Below are positions 7,592-16,152 of a DNA stretch of 64,000 nucleotides, in pieces (position 1 is the first letter of the stretch; each line of letters begins with the position of its first letter). The translations under genes and the position numbers were made by a program. The notes beneath the pieces were generated by a model. That model was not told the DNA's origin. It made no database searches and saw only the letters and a program-made list of their open reading frames with translations. Source of the DNA: Bacteroidota bacterium (GTDB lineage Bacteria; Bacteroidota; Ignavibacteria; Palsa-1295); assembly GCA_030706745.1 (NCBI GenBank), contig JAUZNX010000001.1, positions 540,822 through 604,821 of the forward strand. The letters are read 5' to 3'.

Positions 7592-8344
7592 TTAACGATT
7601 CAAGATCGGCCTTATCTCATTACCCACCGCTTCGGCAACTTCGAGCAGTTCATCGTAGGTTTGGTCGTCTCCTATCTTACTCCAGAACTGTCGACCAACT
7701 AGCAAATCCTGACCTATCTCCAGAAACTGTCGCGCGTAATTGTTCATATAGGGAGCATCATCGCCATTCGGATTGTAGGCAGCCGCGGCGTATGCTTCCG
7801 CGCTGTGACCCTTTCTAAGAGCCGAGATCAGCAGTATGTCGTGCTTCATTTTCTTGCACTGACCTTTGTTAGGATCAGGTGTCTTCATTTCGAAATAGAG
7901 CTCAGAGTCGTCGTGCCGAAGGATAAAGAGATCGCTAATGATGGATCGATCGACTCCGCCAGGATCTTGAACCCCGAGAACACGGGCGATGTCGTTCGCA
8001 CGATTTGGAATCCGACGTGGCACACCGTGATCCATAAGTTCGGTGATGGCAACAATATCAGCTTCCGCAGCAGGCTGAATGCGGCCCGTCACAGAGTACC
8101 CGAGAGTCGCTGCTCTGTGGAACTGGGAAGCAACAAGGCGTGCCATCTCTTGAAACCATGAGCCAGAACGAGTAGAAAATGAACGTTCAGAGAACTTCAC
8201 CTCAGAGAGTATTGGAAGAAGACGAACGTGAAACGGCTTTTGTCGAGCGGTGGCTCGGTTGTCTTGGACGAAACGTGTCACCTGTCTCAGTAGGTAATCG
8301 TGAATTGCCTGTCGAGTCGTTTCAGTAAGTGGCATTGTCGTCAA
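7592..8344 (-). CDS. TdeIII-like type II restriction endonuclease
   Basis: About 250 residues that I recognise, from memory of family sequences, as the TdeIII restriction endonuclease family, whose type enzyme cuts GGNCC. Characteristic segments are KPFHVRLLP, then FSERSFSTRSGSWFQEMARL, and RSIISDLFI. The nuclease core is probably the Asp in ISDLF with the E-x-K in YFEMKT, a PD-(D/E)XK arrangement. A C-terminal AAAYNPNG segment also matches. Start options are TTG 8344 or ATG 8335. The gene lies 7-16 bp behind the C5 methyltransferase gene and 33 bp before the glycosylase gene, all on the minus strand. The specificity is inferred from the family, not visible in the sequence. Confidence 0.75.
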   Translation of the reverse strand: MTTMPLTETTRQAIHDYLLRQVTRFVQDNRATARQKPFHVRLLPILSEVKFSERSFSTRSGSWFQEMARLVASQFHRAATLGYSVTGRIQPAAEADIVAITELMDHGVPRRIPNRANDIARVLGVQDPGGVDRSIISDLFILRHDDSELYFEMKTPDPNKGQCKKMKHDILLISALRKGHSAEAYAAAAYNPNGDDAPYMNNYARQFLEIGQDLLVGRQFWSKIGDDQTYDELLEVAEAVGNEIRPILNR

Positions 8345-8351
8345 TCAATTA

Positions 8352-9509
8352 CTAATTCGAGAACGCAAGCGGTATCATGCGATGGTGTACCGACGTACCC
8401 CGTGCTCTTTTAACATGCACCTTCGCGGTGCCTGTAGCAACGCTAATGAGCATCTGTCCAATTGCTTTGCCAAGACCAACGGGAACAGCGTTGCCGATCT
8501 GTTTATAAGCTTGTGTTGATTCCCCAGCAAATTTCCAGGAATCCGGAAATTGCTGAATCCTCGCATATTCGCTAACACTCAAAGGGCGTGGTGGCCGTGC
8601 CGTGGGATGTGTTAGCATTGTACTCTTATGAATGGGACTTGTGACCAGGGTCGGAGATGGCTGGTCGTATGAAAGTCTCCGATAAAAACCTACCTTACCG
8701 CCTCCGGATTCAAACGCACCGCCCATGGCCTTAGCTACAATGTCCTTGGGCAGGGATTTCCAGTTGCCGCCTTCCGGTACGAGCTTCAGTAGCATGCTGC
8801 GTTCTTTGCTGTACTTCGCACCTTCTCCGGGATTGGCTTCCAGATCGCTGATCGCATTACGTAACGTCTGCCAGCGGTAATCCGGATTTTGGTGTGACTG
8901 AAAGTGCGTGGGATTAGGAATAAAAATCGGCTCGTTGTCGCGACTTCCAATTACGATAAGACGCTCACGAAATTGCGGCACCCCATAATGAACTGCATCT
9001 ACTATGCTATGCGTCAATTTGTAACCAAGCTTTTCGAGCTCCTCCATGATAATCTCGAACGCAGTGGTAGGAAACCCGTTCTCCCGTATCACGGGAGCAG
9101 AAAGAATGCCCTTGACATTCTCCATCACAAAGAAGCGGGGACGTACTTCATCAATGACGCGCTTGAATTCCATGAAGAGGCTGCCACGCGGGTCGTTAAG
9201 GCTACCTCGAAGTCCGGCTGTGCTAAATGGCTGGCATGGCGGCCCTCCCGCGACCAAGAATACGTCTTTGGGGCGCACACCACCGGCTATGCAGAGATCC
9301 TTCCCGCTTATATCGCGAATGTCTCCCAAGATCATTTTGCGCTTATTGAGCTTTGCAGTCTCAGCGCAATACTTATCATAATCTTGAGAAATGCGCGTGC
9401 TGATCCCCGCCTCTTCCAGCCCAAGGTCGAGACCCATAGCTCCTGAAAATAGCGAGATCGAATTGAACTCTGTTACGCGAATCATACTGGCACTTTCACT
9501 TGGAATCAA
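8352..9509 (-). CDS. DNA (cytosine-5-)-methyltransferase
   Basis: Methylates cytosine C5 in a specific DNA site and protects it from the adjacent restriction enzyme. Ordered motifs are present: motif I SLFSGAMGLDLGLEEAG (AdoMet binding), motif IV VAGGPPCQPFS with catalytic Cys92, motif VI VMENVKG, motif VIII-like FRERLIVIGSR, then YARIQQFPDSW and motif X QIGNAVPVGLGKAIG. The target-recognition region between VIII and IX is short, as in single-specificity type II enzymes. Start choices are 9509 or the more family-like ATG at 9485 (MIRVTEFNSISLFSG). It is the first gene of a methyltransferase/endonuclease/glycosylase operon. Base composition is more AT-rich than the flanks, consistent with horizontal acquisition. 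Confidence 0.93.
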   Translation of the reverse strand: MIPSESASMIRVTEFNSISLFSGAMGLDLGLEEAGISTRISQDYDKYCAETAKLNKRKMILGDIRDISGKDLCIAGGVRPKDVFLVAGGPPCQPFSTAGLRGSLNDPRGSLFMEFKRVIDEVRPRFFVMENVKGILSAPVIRENGFPTTAFEIIMEELEKLGYKLTHSIVDAVHYGVPQFRERLIVIGSRDNEPIFIPNPTHFQSHQNPDYRWQTLRNAISDLEANPGEGAKYSKERSMLLKLVPEGGNWKSLPKDIVAKAMGGAFESGGGKVGFYRRLSYDQPSPTLVTSPIHKSTMLTHPTARPPRPLSVSEYARIQQFPDSWKFAGESTQAYKQIGNAVPVGLGKAIGQMLISVATGTAKVHVKRARGTSVHHRMIPLAFSN

Positions 9510-9602
9510 TAATCCACAAGGACTGCTCCTAGGTTCAGAAAGTTGTTAACATTCTGAAAAAATAAAACGATTGAGTCGTTCAGCGAGGCTCATAATGCGA
9601 CG

Positions 9603-9759
9603 TCAATCGCGGTCATTCCCTTCGGCGTCTTTGAAGAGCACGGAGTAATCGCGCTTCGAATTGAAAGGGGGCGGCCCCAAGATAAGTCAGATCGACCGTC
9701 TCATCCTTGATATACTCGCGAAGGATGTCGAGGTTATCGCCGAAATAGAGTTTGTTCAT
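9603..9759 (-). pseudogene. Frameshifted N-terminal remnant of an adenine-specific DNA methyltransferase
   Basis: From the ATG at 9759 the frame gives MNKLYFGDNLDILREYIKDE, the standard start of type III-like/N6-adenine methyltransferases, which normally continues DLIYLDPPFNS. Here the next codons read DLTYLGAAPF, so the catalytic DPPF box is damaged. The frame then slips after CCCTTT. One base on, it reads NSKRDYSVLF and KDAEGNDRD, as in the family, before a TGA at 9605-9603. Only about 50 of several hundred codons remain. The fragment lies just upstream of the C5-methyltransferase operon and looks like debris of a replaced system. Confidence 0.7.
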
Positions 9760-9858
9760 CGGATAATGATTACCACAATCCAACAGTGTGATTCCCGCGA
9801 ACGCGGGACTGTGGAGTACAACTCCACAGTACACGAAGGGCGAGATGGTGCCCGAGTC

Positions 9859-10797
9859 CTACTTCCCCGGCTTCGCGCTGTTGAAGAACCGAATATTCGC
9901 GTCGAGTCCCTGGAGGCGGAGTTGCTCCATGAGTTTTAGGAGGGAGGAGACTGTACTGTCCAAGCGTGTGGCGAACTGCTCGTCCTTCGTCAGACGGTAC
10001 AACATGGTGTTCGGCTTGTTGGCGCTTGCCAGAAGGCTGTCGAAGCGCACCGCTAAGTTACTCGCTCGAATCAGCGCCGTTCGCGCTTCGCCCACGGCCA
10101 TGGAGCCAGTGTCAATCAAAGTCTTGAGGCCGGCTCGGTTCTCGGAGAGCATCGCGGATAGATCGCGCGTGACCGTGTCCGCTTGCGAGAACGTATGCCG
10201 GATGGCCGTACCGTTCTCGGCCAGCATCGCGGTTGCCCGCTTCGCGGCCTGATCCACGCTCACCAGCACGGCACTCAGTTGGGTCTTCATACTATCGCCA
10301 CGGAACACACTGTTGAGCGACGTGAAGAGTGTATCCGCCTTGACGGTCACCGATTGGAGCGTTGCCGATAGCGAGTTGACCATCGCGACCAGCGTGCTGA
10401 CATCCCCGGAATAGACTCCGTACATGATCGCACCGGCCGGCAGCCGTTCGCTCGCCACACCGGGATCGATCTCGACTTTTTTACCGCTCATGAGTTCGAG
10501 CATGGAGATCTTTGCCGAGGCATCCCGTCGCAAATCGACCGGCGGGTCAAAGCCCATCGTGACCATGACGCCGGTATCGCGCAGAAGGACTTCGCGGACC
10601 AGGCCGCGTTTGATCCCGCTCACCATGACGGGGTCGCCCTTCTCAATGCCACCGGCGGTCGGGAAGATGGCCCGCACGACAACCTCATTTGGGCCAAAAT
10701 GCCAGCCTTTAGCCCAAAGAATGCCGAAAAGCAGCAGGGCGATCGCCACAAGCACCGTTGCGCCTACCTTAATGTCCGTTCGTTCTTCTTTGGTCAC
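9859..10797 (-). CDS. mlaD: MlaD-like MCE-domain lipid-transport protein
   Basis: A 312-residue periplasmic protein anchored by one N-terminal helix (VGATVLVAIALLLFGILWAKG). An MCE domain follows at about residues 38-115 (IFPTAGGIEKGDPVMVSGIKRGLV is its signature region), then a long helical C-terminal part. MlaD forms a hexameric ring on the MlaEF ABC transporter and passes phospholipids between membranes. The start is a GTG at 10797. In most genomes mlaE, mlaF and mlaD are consecutive; here mlaF and mlaE are about 46 kb away on the same strand, so the operon is split. Either these parts still work together, or this MCE protein serves another transporter. Confidence 0.85.
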   Translation of the reverse strand: MTKEERTDIKVGATVLVAIALLLFGILWAKGWHFGPNEVVVRAIFPTAGGIEKGDPVMVSGIKRGLVREVLLRDTGVMVTMGFDPPVDLRRDASAKISMLELMSGKKVEIDPGVASERLPAGAIMYGVYSGDVSTLVAMVNSLSATLQSVTVKADTLFTSLNSVFRGDSMKTQLSAVLVSVDQAAKRATAMLAENGTAIRHTFSQADTVTRDLSAMLSENRAGLKTLIDTGSMAVGEARTALIRASNLAVRFDSLLASANKPNTMLYRLTKDEQFATRLDSTVSSLLKLMEQLRLQGLDANIRFFNSAKPGK

Positions 10798-10910
10798 GGT
10801 ACAATCTAACGAGATTGTCTGAACAATGACTTCACCCGTTCGCCGAGCAACTCGGTCAGTTGCTCCGCCTTCGTGCGGTCCTTAGAACGCCAGCCACAAC
10901 GTCACTTCGC

Positions 10911-11786
10911 TCAGCCCTTCCAAAAGAGAAGTATTGGACTGGCGTCCGCAGCCTTGCCGGCGTAGCGTAAGTGATAGAGTTGCTCGATCGTCCGGAGGAC
11001 CGAAAAGTGATCGATCCGCTGACCGTAGATGCCACCCTTCACTTGCGAGCCGATAAAGATTGTCGGGATATGGTTGCCGGTCGCGTAATCATCCTCATCG
11101 AATGTGATGATGAGCAGACTATTATGCTCCTTCGCCCAGTGAATGTAGGAATCCAGATGATCTTTGACCCATCTGTCGCCCCTCTGGATCGTTGCCGCGG
11201 CAACGCCATTGTGCATGTCGTTATCCTGGTTGGGAACGACCATCGAGACGGTTGGAAGCTGCGAGTAATCGGACGGAAATGCGGCAAGAGTCTGATTGGT
11301 TGTCGGTGGGATTTGATGCAGGCCTGTCCCGATCCAGTTGACCGATGCATTGTGTTTGCGCGCATAGAGACCGCAGGACTCCGTATCGGAACCGACAGCC
11401 GGAAGGTCCTCGGAGTAGGTCACGTAAGACTTGCCGGCATCGATCAACTCGCTGGCGAGATTATCGGTGGTGAATGGGTACCCCTTGGGCAGTGAATCGC
11501 TCGTCACGCCCTGGTTCGATCCGGAAAACAGATCGAGGTAATTCGGCTCGCTGGGATGCTCGATGCCGAAGGAACTGGTAAAGAGCGCGGCATTCGGATC
11601 GCTTAGCAAGGAATTCAGATATGGTGCATTCGGAGAACCGATGATGTTTCCATAGCTTCGGTTTTCGAGCATCAGAATCACAATGTGATCTGGCCGCGCG
11701 GGTTTGTGCGCACATCCGCCGAGGGACAGCACGCCGGCAAGTAAAGCGATCGCGAGTTCAGAATAACGAACAATTCGAGAATGCAT
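10911..11786 (-). CDS. Phosphoesterase (AcpA/phospholipase C superfamily) lipoprotein
   Basis: An alkaline-phosphatase-fold phosphoesterase of 291 residues from the ATG at 11786. The signal peptide ends in a lipobox (SLGGC), so it is likely an outer- or inner-membrane lipoprotein facing the periplasm or outside. Family motifs are DHIVILMLENRSYGNII near the mature N-terminus, EHPSEPNYLDLFSG, VPNQDNDMHNG and LLIITFDEDD. These provide the catalytic and metal ligands. Members hydrolyse phosphomonoesters or phospholipids; the exact substrate cannot be read here. It stands alone, divergent from uvrA. Confidence 0.85.
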   Translation of the reverse strand: MHSRIVRYSELAIALLAGVLSLGGCAHKPARPDHIVILMLENRSYGNIIGSPNAPYLNSLLSDPNAALFTSSFGIEHPSEPNYLDLFSGSNQGVTSDSLPKGYPFTTDNLASELIDAGKSYVTYSEDLPAVGSDTESCGLYARKHNASVNWIGTGLHQIPPTTNQTLAAFPSDYSQLPTVSMVVPNQDNDMHNGVAAATIQRGDRWVKDHLDSYIHWAKEHNSLLIITFDEDDYATGNHIPTIFIGSQVKGGIYGQRIDHFSVLRTIEQLYHLRYAGKAADASPILLFWKG

Positions 11787-11798
11787 AGCTACCAGCAA

Positions 11799-12052
11799 GA
11801 TCAGTTATGAGTAGAGAACGGATGCATTATACTCAACCCTGTCGCGCATTGGCTCCGTTTCGAGCCTCCATGCGGCGTCGCGTGCGGCTCGCATCTCAGA
11901 ATACGGAATACTGCTGAATTTCACGCGATTTCCCGGTTTGGTCGCTCCGTATTAAGATATTGTGAAAAATGCGGCAGTCGAATTCTTCCCGGTCAAAAAG
12001 CATTTTACCGGGTTCGGGATAACCACCTCACAGTTTTTCACATTTTTTCCGC
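11799..12052. other. Divergent intergenic region between phosphoesterase and uvrA
   Basis: About 250 bp without a gene, presumably holding both promoters. I see an inverted repeat, CCCGGT then ACCGGG, at 11988-12012 with a 13-nt AT-rich loop, and an A/T-rich stretch just before the uvrA start. No recognisable LexA box was found by eye. Confidence 0.4.
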
Positions 12053-14974
12053 TTGGCCAAGACCGTTCGTACGTCGAGATCGAAAGTGCTGCCTGCGAGC
12101 GGCAAGAAAGCTATTGTGCCGCAGAACGGAACATCTACTGCTCTCAACCCTCAACTTGCTGCCCCAAACAAGCTTCCCTCGGCGAAGCGGCCGATTTCGG
12201 TCAAGGGCGCGCGTCTGCACAACCTGAAGAACCTCTCGCTCGATTTGGAGCGCAACAAGATTCACGTCTTCACCGGCGTGAGCGGTTCGGGAAAGTCGTC
12301 GCTGGCATTCGATACCCTCTATGCCGAAGGTCAGCGCCGATACGTCGAAAGTCTCTCGGTGTATGCGCGGCAGTTTTTGGAGCGGATGCAGAAGCCGGAT
12401 GTCGATTCGATTACCGGTATCAGTCCGGCCGTGGCGATCGAGCAGAAGACCACGACGCGCAACCCACGCTCGACGGTTGCCACGCAGACTGAGATTTACG
12501 ATTACCTGCGGTTGCTCTTCGCGCGCGTGGGCAAAACATATTGCATTCGGTGTGGCCGGCTTGTCCGCAAGGATACGACGCAGTCGATTGTCGAGTCGAT
12601 TCGTCAGCACATACGCGAAGGTCAAAAGTTTTACGTGCTCTTCCCGATGCACCAGCACGAGGATCACACACTGAACGAAGAATGGGACAACTTGCGCCAG
12701 CAAGGATACTTCCGCATTGTCCTGCAAGGCGAAGCGCGGGTTCTCGATCTCTCGGAGGAGAATCCAAAACAGATCGATCCGTCGACGGTGCGCATTCTGA
12801 TCGACCGGCTTATCTGGCGTGCCGAGGATGATGGACTGCCCTCGCGCATCGCGGATTCGATCGAAACCGCTTTCCGCGAAAGTAGTGGCCGCGTGATTAT
12901 CGCCTACATGGATGGCGATGCTTCGACGCACGAAGAGCTATACTCAGAGCTGTTCGAATGTGCGAACGATGGCCTCGCGTATGAAGAGCCGGAGCCGCGA
13001 CTGTTCTCCTTCAACAATCCGTATGGCGCGTGCCCGGAGTGCCAGGGTTTTGGCCGCGCAATCGGGATCGACGCCGATCTCGTTGTGCCGGATAGAACGC
13101 GTTCGATTCGTGGTGGTGCAATCGTCTGCTGGTCGGGTCCAAAGTTCTCCGAATACAATCGCGAATTGATCGCAATCGCAAAAGAAGCTGGCGTGCGCAC
13201 GGATGTTCCTTACAACTCACTGACGGACCACGAGCGCGAAGTGGTTTGGAGCGGTCATGGGGCCTTCGTCGGCGTAAATGGATTCTTCACCGAACTTGAA
13301 CGGCAGACGTACAAACTGCACTACCGCGTGATGCTCTCGCGCTTTCGCGGCTACACCGTTTGCCCGAAATGTCACGGCTCACGGTTGCGGCCGGCTGCGA
13401 TGAATGTCCGTGTTGCCGATAAGACAATCCACGATATTGTCCGCATGACGACGCGCGAGGCGCGCCGCTTCTTCGAAGAGCTGGTGCTTCCCGAGTACGA
13501 ACAGACGATAGCCGTTCGCATCCTGGATGAGTTGCGCAAGCGCACACGCTACCTGGACGAAGTCGGTCTCAGCTATCTGACGCTCGATCGACTTTCGAAT
13601 ACGCTTTCGGGCGGTGAATCTCAGCGGATCAATCTTGCGACCTCGCTCGGTGGTGCGCTTGTCGGCGCCCTCTATGTGCTCGATGAGCCGACCATTGGCT
13701 TACATCAGCGCGACACGGCAAAGCTGCTCGCCATTTTGCACCGGGTCCGCGATCTCGGCAATACCGTGATCGTTGTCGAGCATGATGAAGAGGTAATTCT
13801 TGCCGCCGATCAGGTCGTGGATTTCGGTCCACTGGCCGGTGAGCTTGGCGGCGAGATTCTGTTTCAGGGAAGTGTGGCGGGCTTGCTCGCCGATAAGAAG
13901 GGCCGATCTCTGACCGGTAAGTATTTGCGACGCGAGCGCGAAATCGCGGTGCCGATCAAGCGCCGGCGCACCGATCCTAGATATGTGATCCGTGTGACCG
14001 GCGCCAGCGAGCATAATCTCAAAGACCTGACGGTCTCATTTCCGCTGGAGTCGTTTGTCGTTGTAACTGGCGTCTCCGGCTCTGGCAAATCCACGCTGGT
14101 TCACTCGGTGCTCTATTCCGCCCTGAAGAAGTTGAAAGGTGAAAGTGTGGGAGCCGTGGGCTCGCACCATGAGATCGAAGGAGCCGATCATGTCAGGCAC
14201 GTGGAGCTTGTCGATCAAACGCCGATCGGTCGCACGCCGCGCTCGAATCCGGCGACGTATGTGAAAGTATTCGATCTGATCCGCGAGGCATTCAGCCGCA
14301 CGGTCTATGCGAAGCAACGGGGCTGGGCGCCGGGATATTTTTCGTTCAACATTCCGGGTGGACGATGCGAAGCCTGTCAGGGTGAGGGATACGTAAAAGT
14401 CGAGATGCAATTCCTGGCCGACATGTATCTGCTTTGTGACTCATGCGGCGGCAAACGGTATAAGCAAGAAGTACTCGACGCCACGTTGGACGGAAAAAAC
14501 ATCGTCGATGTGCTGGGTATGACTGTAAGCGAAGCCGTCACGTTCTTCGAAGAGCACGACCGTATTCGCCGCCGATTGCAGGTACTCGATGATGTTGGCT
14601 TGGGCTATATGCGGCTGGGTCAGCCGGCTACGACGCTTTCGGGTGGCGAAGCGCAACGCGTGAAACTCGCCGCGCATCTGGCGGACGAGGCCGAGGAACA
14701 CACACTCTTTATCTTCGATGAGCCGACGACGGGACTTCACTTCGATGACATTGCAAAGTTGCTCGCCGCGCTGAATGCACTTGTCGAGCGTGGGCACTCG
14801 GTGATTGCCATCGAGCACAATCTCGATGTGATCAAAACTGCCGACTGGGTGATCGATCTCGGCCCCGATGCCGGCTCGGATGGTGGCGAGATCGTGGCCG
14901 AAGGCACACCGGAAGTGATCGCGAAGGAAGCGCGGTCGTATACCGGAAAATATCTCGCACCGTTATTGAAATGA
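12053..14974 (+). CDS. uvrA: Excinuclease ABC subunit A
   Basis: UvrA is the damage-sensing ATPase of nucleotide excision repair. The 973-residue chain has both ABC modules: Walker A GVSGSGKSSLAFDT and GVSGSGKSTLVHSVL, and signatures LSGGESQRINLATSLG and LSGGEAQRVKLAAHL. Zinc-finger cysteine pairs are seen in CPECQGFG/CPKCHGSR and CEACQGEG/CDSCGGKR. The chosen TTG start at 12053 gives an unusual basic, Ser/Ala-rich extension of about 45 residues before the conserved ISVKGARLHNLKN. The true start could lie later. Its stop overlaps lpxB by 4 bp (ATGA), an unusual coupling of DNA repair with lipid A synthesis. Confidence 0.95.
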   Translation: MAKTVRTSRSKVLPASGKKAIVPQNGTSTALNPQLAAPNKLPSAKRPISVKGARLHNLKNLSLDLERNKIHVFTGVSGSGKSSLAFDTLYAEGQRRYVESLSVYARQFLERMQKPDVDSITGISPAVAIEQKTTTRNPRSTVATQTEIYDYLRLLFARVGKTYCIRCGRLVRKDTTQSIVESIRQHIREGQKFYVLFPMHQHEDHTLNEEWDNLRQQGYFRIVLQGEARVLDLSEENPKQIDPSTVRILIDRLIWRAEDDGLPSRIADSIETAFRESSGRVIIAYMDGDASTHEELYSELFECANDGLAYEEPEPRLFSFNNPYGACPECQGFGRAIGIDADLVVPDRTRSIRGGAIVCWSGPKFSEYNRELIAIAKEAGVRTDVPYNSLTDHEREVVWSGHGAFVGVNGFFTELERQTYKLHYRVMLSRFRGYTVCPKCHGSRLRPAAMNVRVADKTIHDIVRMTTREARRFFEELVLPEYEQTIAVRILDELRKRTRYLDEVGLSYLTLDRLSNTLSGGESQRINLATSLGGALVGALYVLDEPTIGLHQRDTAKLLAILHRVRDLGNTVIVVEHDEEVILAADQVVDFGPLAGELGGEILFQGSVAGLLADKKGRSLTGKYLRREREIAVPIKRRRTDPRYVIRVTGASEHNLKDLTVSFPLESFVVVTGVSGSGKSTLVHSVLYSALKKLKGESVGAVGSHHEIEGADHVRHVELVDQTPIGRTPRSNPATYVKVFDLIREAFSRTVYAKQRGWAPGYFSFNIPGGRCEACQGEGYVKVEMQFLADMYLLCDSCGGKRYKQEVLDATLDGKNIVDVLGMTVSEAVTFFEEHDRIRRRLQVLDDVGLGYMRLGQPATTLSGGEAQRVKLAAHLADEAEEHTLFIFDEPTTGLHFDDIAKLLAALNALVERGHSVIAIEHNLDVIKTADWVIDLGPDAGSDGGEIVAEGTPEVIAKEARSYTGKYLAPLLK

Positions 14975-16152
14975 CCCGTACCATCATGCTCATTGCCGGA
15001 GAAGCCTCCGGTGACAGAATCGCGTCGCGGGCCGTGCGTGCGGTGAATGCACTTGCACGCGAGCGTGGCATCGAGGTGAGTATCTTTGGTATTGCTGGCG
15101 ATGAATCTTTGGCAGAAGGAGTCGAGTGCCTCTACAATGCTCGCGAGATGTCGGTCGTGGGGTTTGTCGAAGTTGCACGGCGGTTTCGGTTCTTTCGAAA
15201 TGTGTTGCGAGAGATGACGGAGTTGCTCGACACACGACGCCCGGATGTCTTACTTCTCATCGATTATCCCGGCTTTAATATTCGTCTCGCCCGCGAAGCA
15301 AAGAAGCGCGGCATTCGGGTTGTCTATTATGTGAGTCCGCAAGTGTGGGCATGGCATGCTTCGCGCATCGAAGTGTTGAAGCAAGTCGTCGATGAGATGT
15401 TGGTCGTGTTTCCGTTCGAGGAGAAGCTCTATCGGGATTACGGACTCGCAAACGCGCATTTCATCGGCCATCCGCTTGTCGAGCGGATCGAAGAGGAGCG
15501 TTCGGCATTCCGCTCTCGTGAAGAGTTCGCCAGGGCATACGGGCTCGATGCAACAAAAGACTGGCTGCTCGTATTCTCCGGCAGCCGAACGGAAGAGGTG
15601 CGACGCTTCCTTCCAACGATGGCGCGGGCCGCCAATGTATTTGTTGCGCGTCATAACTTCTTGCCAATTCTGGTCGAGTCAGAAGCGATCGAGGAGTTTC
15701 GATACGACCTATCGGTCGAATCCGACCCATCAGACCGATCCACGAAGCTGATACGCTTCCGCGATGCAAAGGCCACGCACGAACTAATGTCCCACGCAAC
15801 GCTCGGTATCCTCAAGAGCGGGACGACGACGCTCGAAGCGGCCTTGCTCGGGTTGCCTGGCGTTATCTGCTACAAGACGCATCCCATATCCTTCGCGATC
15901 GGAAAGCGGCTCGTGAAGCTGCCGTATGTTGGACTTGCGAATATCGTACTCGGGCGAAAACTCTATCCGGAACTTCTGCAGAAGGACATGTCTGTCGAAC
16001 AAATCGTAACCGAACTGGACGAAATATTGGCGCGCGCCGATGATTTTCGCCGATCGTTGCAGGGGCTTGCCGACACTTTACGCGGACCCGCGCATCGTGA
16101 TCAATGGCCCGGACCTTCGCGGCGCGTCGCGGAAACTTTGCTTGCATCATGA
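14971..16152 (+). CDS. lpxB: Lipid-A-disaccharide synthase
   Basis: LpxB condenses UDP-2,3-diacylglucosamine with lipid X at the inner membrane to make the lipid A disaccharide. The N-terminal AGEASGDRIASR motif, YVSPQVWAWHASR, FIGHPLVER and LKSGTTTLEAALLG are family hallmarks. At 393 residues it is about normal length. Residues 247-258 contain the 9-bp minisatellite (read as LSVESDPSDRST) in a surface-variable region before LIRFRDAKATHELM. It starts inside the uvrA stop and ends inside the start of the next gene (ATGA both times), forming a coupled lipid A operon with the acyltransferase and lpxK. Confidence 0.93.
   Translation: MTRTIMLIAGEASGDRIASRAVRAVNALARERGIEVSIFGIAGDESLAEGVECLYNAREMSVVGFVEVARRFRFFRNVLREMTELLDTRRPDVLLLIDYPGFNIRLAREAKKRGIRVVYYVSPQVWAWHASRIEVLKQVVDEMLVVFPFEEKLYRDYGLANAHFIGHPLVERIEEERSAFRSREEFARAYGLDATKDWLLVFSGSRTEEVRRFLPTMARAANVFVARHNFLPILVESEAIEEFRYDLSVESDPSDRSTKLIRFRDAKATHELMSHATLGILKSGTTTLEAALLGLPGVICYKTHPISFAIGKRLVKLPYVGLANIVLGRKLYPELLQKDMSVEQIVTELDEILARADDFRRSLQGLADTLRGPAHRDQWPGPSRRVAETLLAS
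15710..15745. repeat. Nonamer tandem repeat inside lpxB
   Basis: Four 9-bp units (TATCGGTCG, AATCCGACC, CATCAGACC, GATCCACGA) of the same family as the arrays in the type I restriction locus at 59-63 kb. Here they are read in a different reading frame relative to the unit. Confidence 0.65.

Noticed and set aside
10798..10910. Short minus-strand open frame ending EQLTELLGERVKSLFRQ
   Set aside because: About 30 codons, no start codon or ribosome site; perhaps a gene remnant, but too short to call.
12573..12605. Possible nonamer array in uvrA (GTCGATTGTCGAGTCGATTC)
   Set aside because: The residues (QSIVESIRQ) fit normal UvrA sequence at that place and the periodicity is weak; probably chance.
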